Shown: positions 5,173 through 5,835 of the stretch, piece by piece
Layout of the letters: each line of letters begins with the position of its first letter
Position numbering within the stretch: the stretch's first letter is position 1
Position numbers and translations under genes: made by a program
Notes under the pieces: model-generated
What the model saw: the letters and a program-made list of their open reading frames with translations, nothing else
The model's database searches: none
Told to the model about the DNA's origin: nothing
DNA from: Verrucomicrobiales bacterium
GTDB lineage: Bacteria > Verrucomicrobiota > Verrucomicrobiia > Verrucomicrobiales > DEV007
DNA length: 5,835 nt
Direction of reading: 5' to 3'
Assembly: GCA_017991025.1 (NCBI GenBank)
Contig: JAGNMT010000253.1
Location: 1 to 5,835, forward strand

Positions 5173-5835
5173 ATGTTCCGATCTTTTTTCTATCCGTCCC
5201 TTTTGGGAGTGTTAGTCCTCGCATGCGCCGCTTCGGCCAGCGCCCAGCTCGTCGTGCTGCCCTCCCCGCGCCTTCTCACGACGATGCCGATGGGTGGTCA
5301 GGTTGGCTCGTCCGTTGAGGTTACGATCGCGGGGGAGAACATCGAGAACGTGACCGAGTTGCTTTTTTCGACGCCGAAGATCACCGCCAAGCCGGTGAAT
5401 GGTCCCGATGGCAAACCGGTGGAAAATAAGTTTCTCGTCTCCATTGCCGCTGATGCTCCGGTTGGCGTCCACGATGCCCGGGTCATGTCCCGGCTCGGCC
5501 TCTCCTCGGCGCGGGCGTTTTCGGTGAACAAACTTCCGGAAGTAACCCGGACGGCGGCGAATAACTCGCTTGAGACCGCCTTGAAGCTCCCCGCCAATGT
5601 GATTTGCAATGCAGTCATGACCAAGCGCGCGGTCGATTTCTATTCCTTCGAGGGAAAGAAAGGTAAACGCGTCGCGGTCGACTGTGCGGCTGCGGGCATC
5701 GACTCGAAACTCACGCCTGTCGTGATCATCGCCGATGCGAAGGGGCAGGATCTTCTCGTGAACCGCACTGGCGGCGTGATCGACTTCACTCCTCCGTCCG
5801 ACGGCTCGTACCTGGTGAAGGTGAATGACCTCACC
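5173..5835 (+). CDS. Secreted PPC-domain protein, 3'-truncated
   Basis: The frame is open from the ATG at 5173 to the end of the window (221 codons), so the C-terminus is missing. Residues 1-24 are a Sec signal peptide with a clean ASA/Q cleavage site (A22-S23-A24). Residues about 28-118 form an IPT/TIG-like beta-sandwich (MPMGGQVGSSVEVTIAG, ELLFSTPKITAK, APVGVHDARVMSRLGLSS). From about 134 a pre-peptidase C-terminal (PPC) type domain begins (ALKLPANV, VDFYSFEGKKGKRVAVDC, DFTPPSDGSYLVKVNDLT). PPC domains are beta-rich modules of secreted proteins, usually for targeting or binding rather than catalysis. The start lies six bases after the stop of the DUF1549/DUF1553 gene without a strong ribosome-binding site, so translational coupling in one operon is likely. 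I expect more beta domains in the missing part; what they do cannot be seen. Confidence 0.88.
   Translation, partial: MFRSFFYPSLLGVLVLACAASASAQLVVLPSPRLLTTMPMGGQVGSSVEVTIAGENIENVTELLFSTPKITAKPVNGPDGKPVENKFLVSIAADAPVGVHDARVMSRLGLSSARAFSVNKLPEVTRTAANNSLETALKLPANVICNAVMTKRAVDFYSFEGKKGKRVAVDCAAAGIDSKLTPVVIIADAKGQDLLVNRTGGVIDFTPPSDGSYLVKVNDLT

Noticed and set aside
1..5835. tRNA, rRNA, CRISPR array, riboswitch, integrase or transposase
   Set aside because: I saw no cloverleaf-like elements, regularly spaced repeats, aptamer-like conserved cores or recombinase motifs in any reading frame examined.

Overview
The window looks like chromosomal DNA from the Planctomycetota-Verrucomicrobiota side of the PVC superphylum. 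The evidence is the protein families. There is a DUF1080 (3-keto-disaccharide hydrolase type) domain joined to an esterase, a secreted DUF1549/DUF1553 protein with a CxxCH motif (the 'planctomycete cytochrome'/PSD1 families), and a secreted PPC-type protein directly downstream. Verrucomicrobiota is my slight preference, but the sequence alone does not settle it. The large genes are GC-rich and mostly lack a clear Shine-Dalgarno sequence.

Layout, all genes on the + strand: (1) 1-1410 is the 3' part of a DUF1080 plus alpha/beta-hydrolase fusion, cut by the left edge of the window. (2) 1411-1778 is non-coding and full of short inverted and direct repeats. (3) 1779-2105 encodes a small predicted lipoprotein of unknown family. 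(4) 2241-2693 encodes a soluble acidic protein of unknown family, with a good sigma70-like promoter candidate in front. (5) 2694-2937 is non-coding, with a palindromic segment between two copies of a 9-bp direct repeat. (6) 2938-5166 encodes a complete secreted DUF1549/DUF1553 protein with two heme-binding-like cysteine motifs and an Ig-like domain. (7) 5173-5835 is the 5' part of a secreted PPC-domain protein, six bases after the previous stop and almost certainly co-transcribed with it. It is cut by the right edge.

Both ends fit an extracytoplasmic polysaccharide or glycoside utilisation lifestyle. The DUF1080-esterase fusion could handle keto-sugars and ester decorations, and the DUF1549/DUF1553-PPC pair belongs to the large secreted protein families typical of these bacteria, whose biochemical role is still unproven. 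The two small orphan genes in the middle are more A/T-rich in places, sit between repeat-bearing spacers and resemble no family I recognise. They are the least explained part of the window. I see no RNA genes, CRISPR arrays, integrases or transposases, and no convincing evidence of a new multi-gene system.
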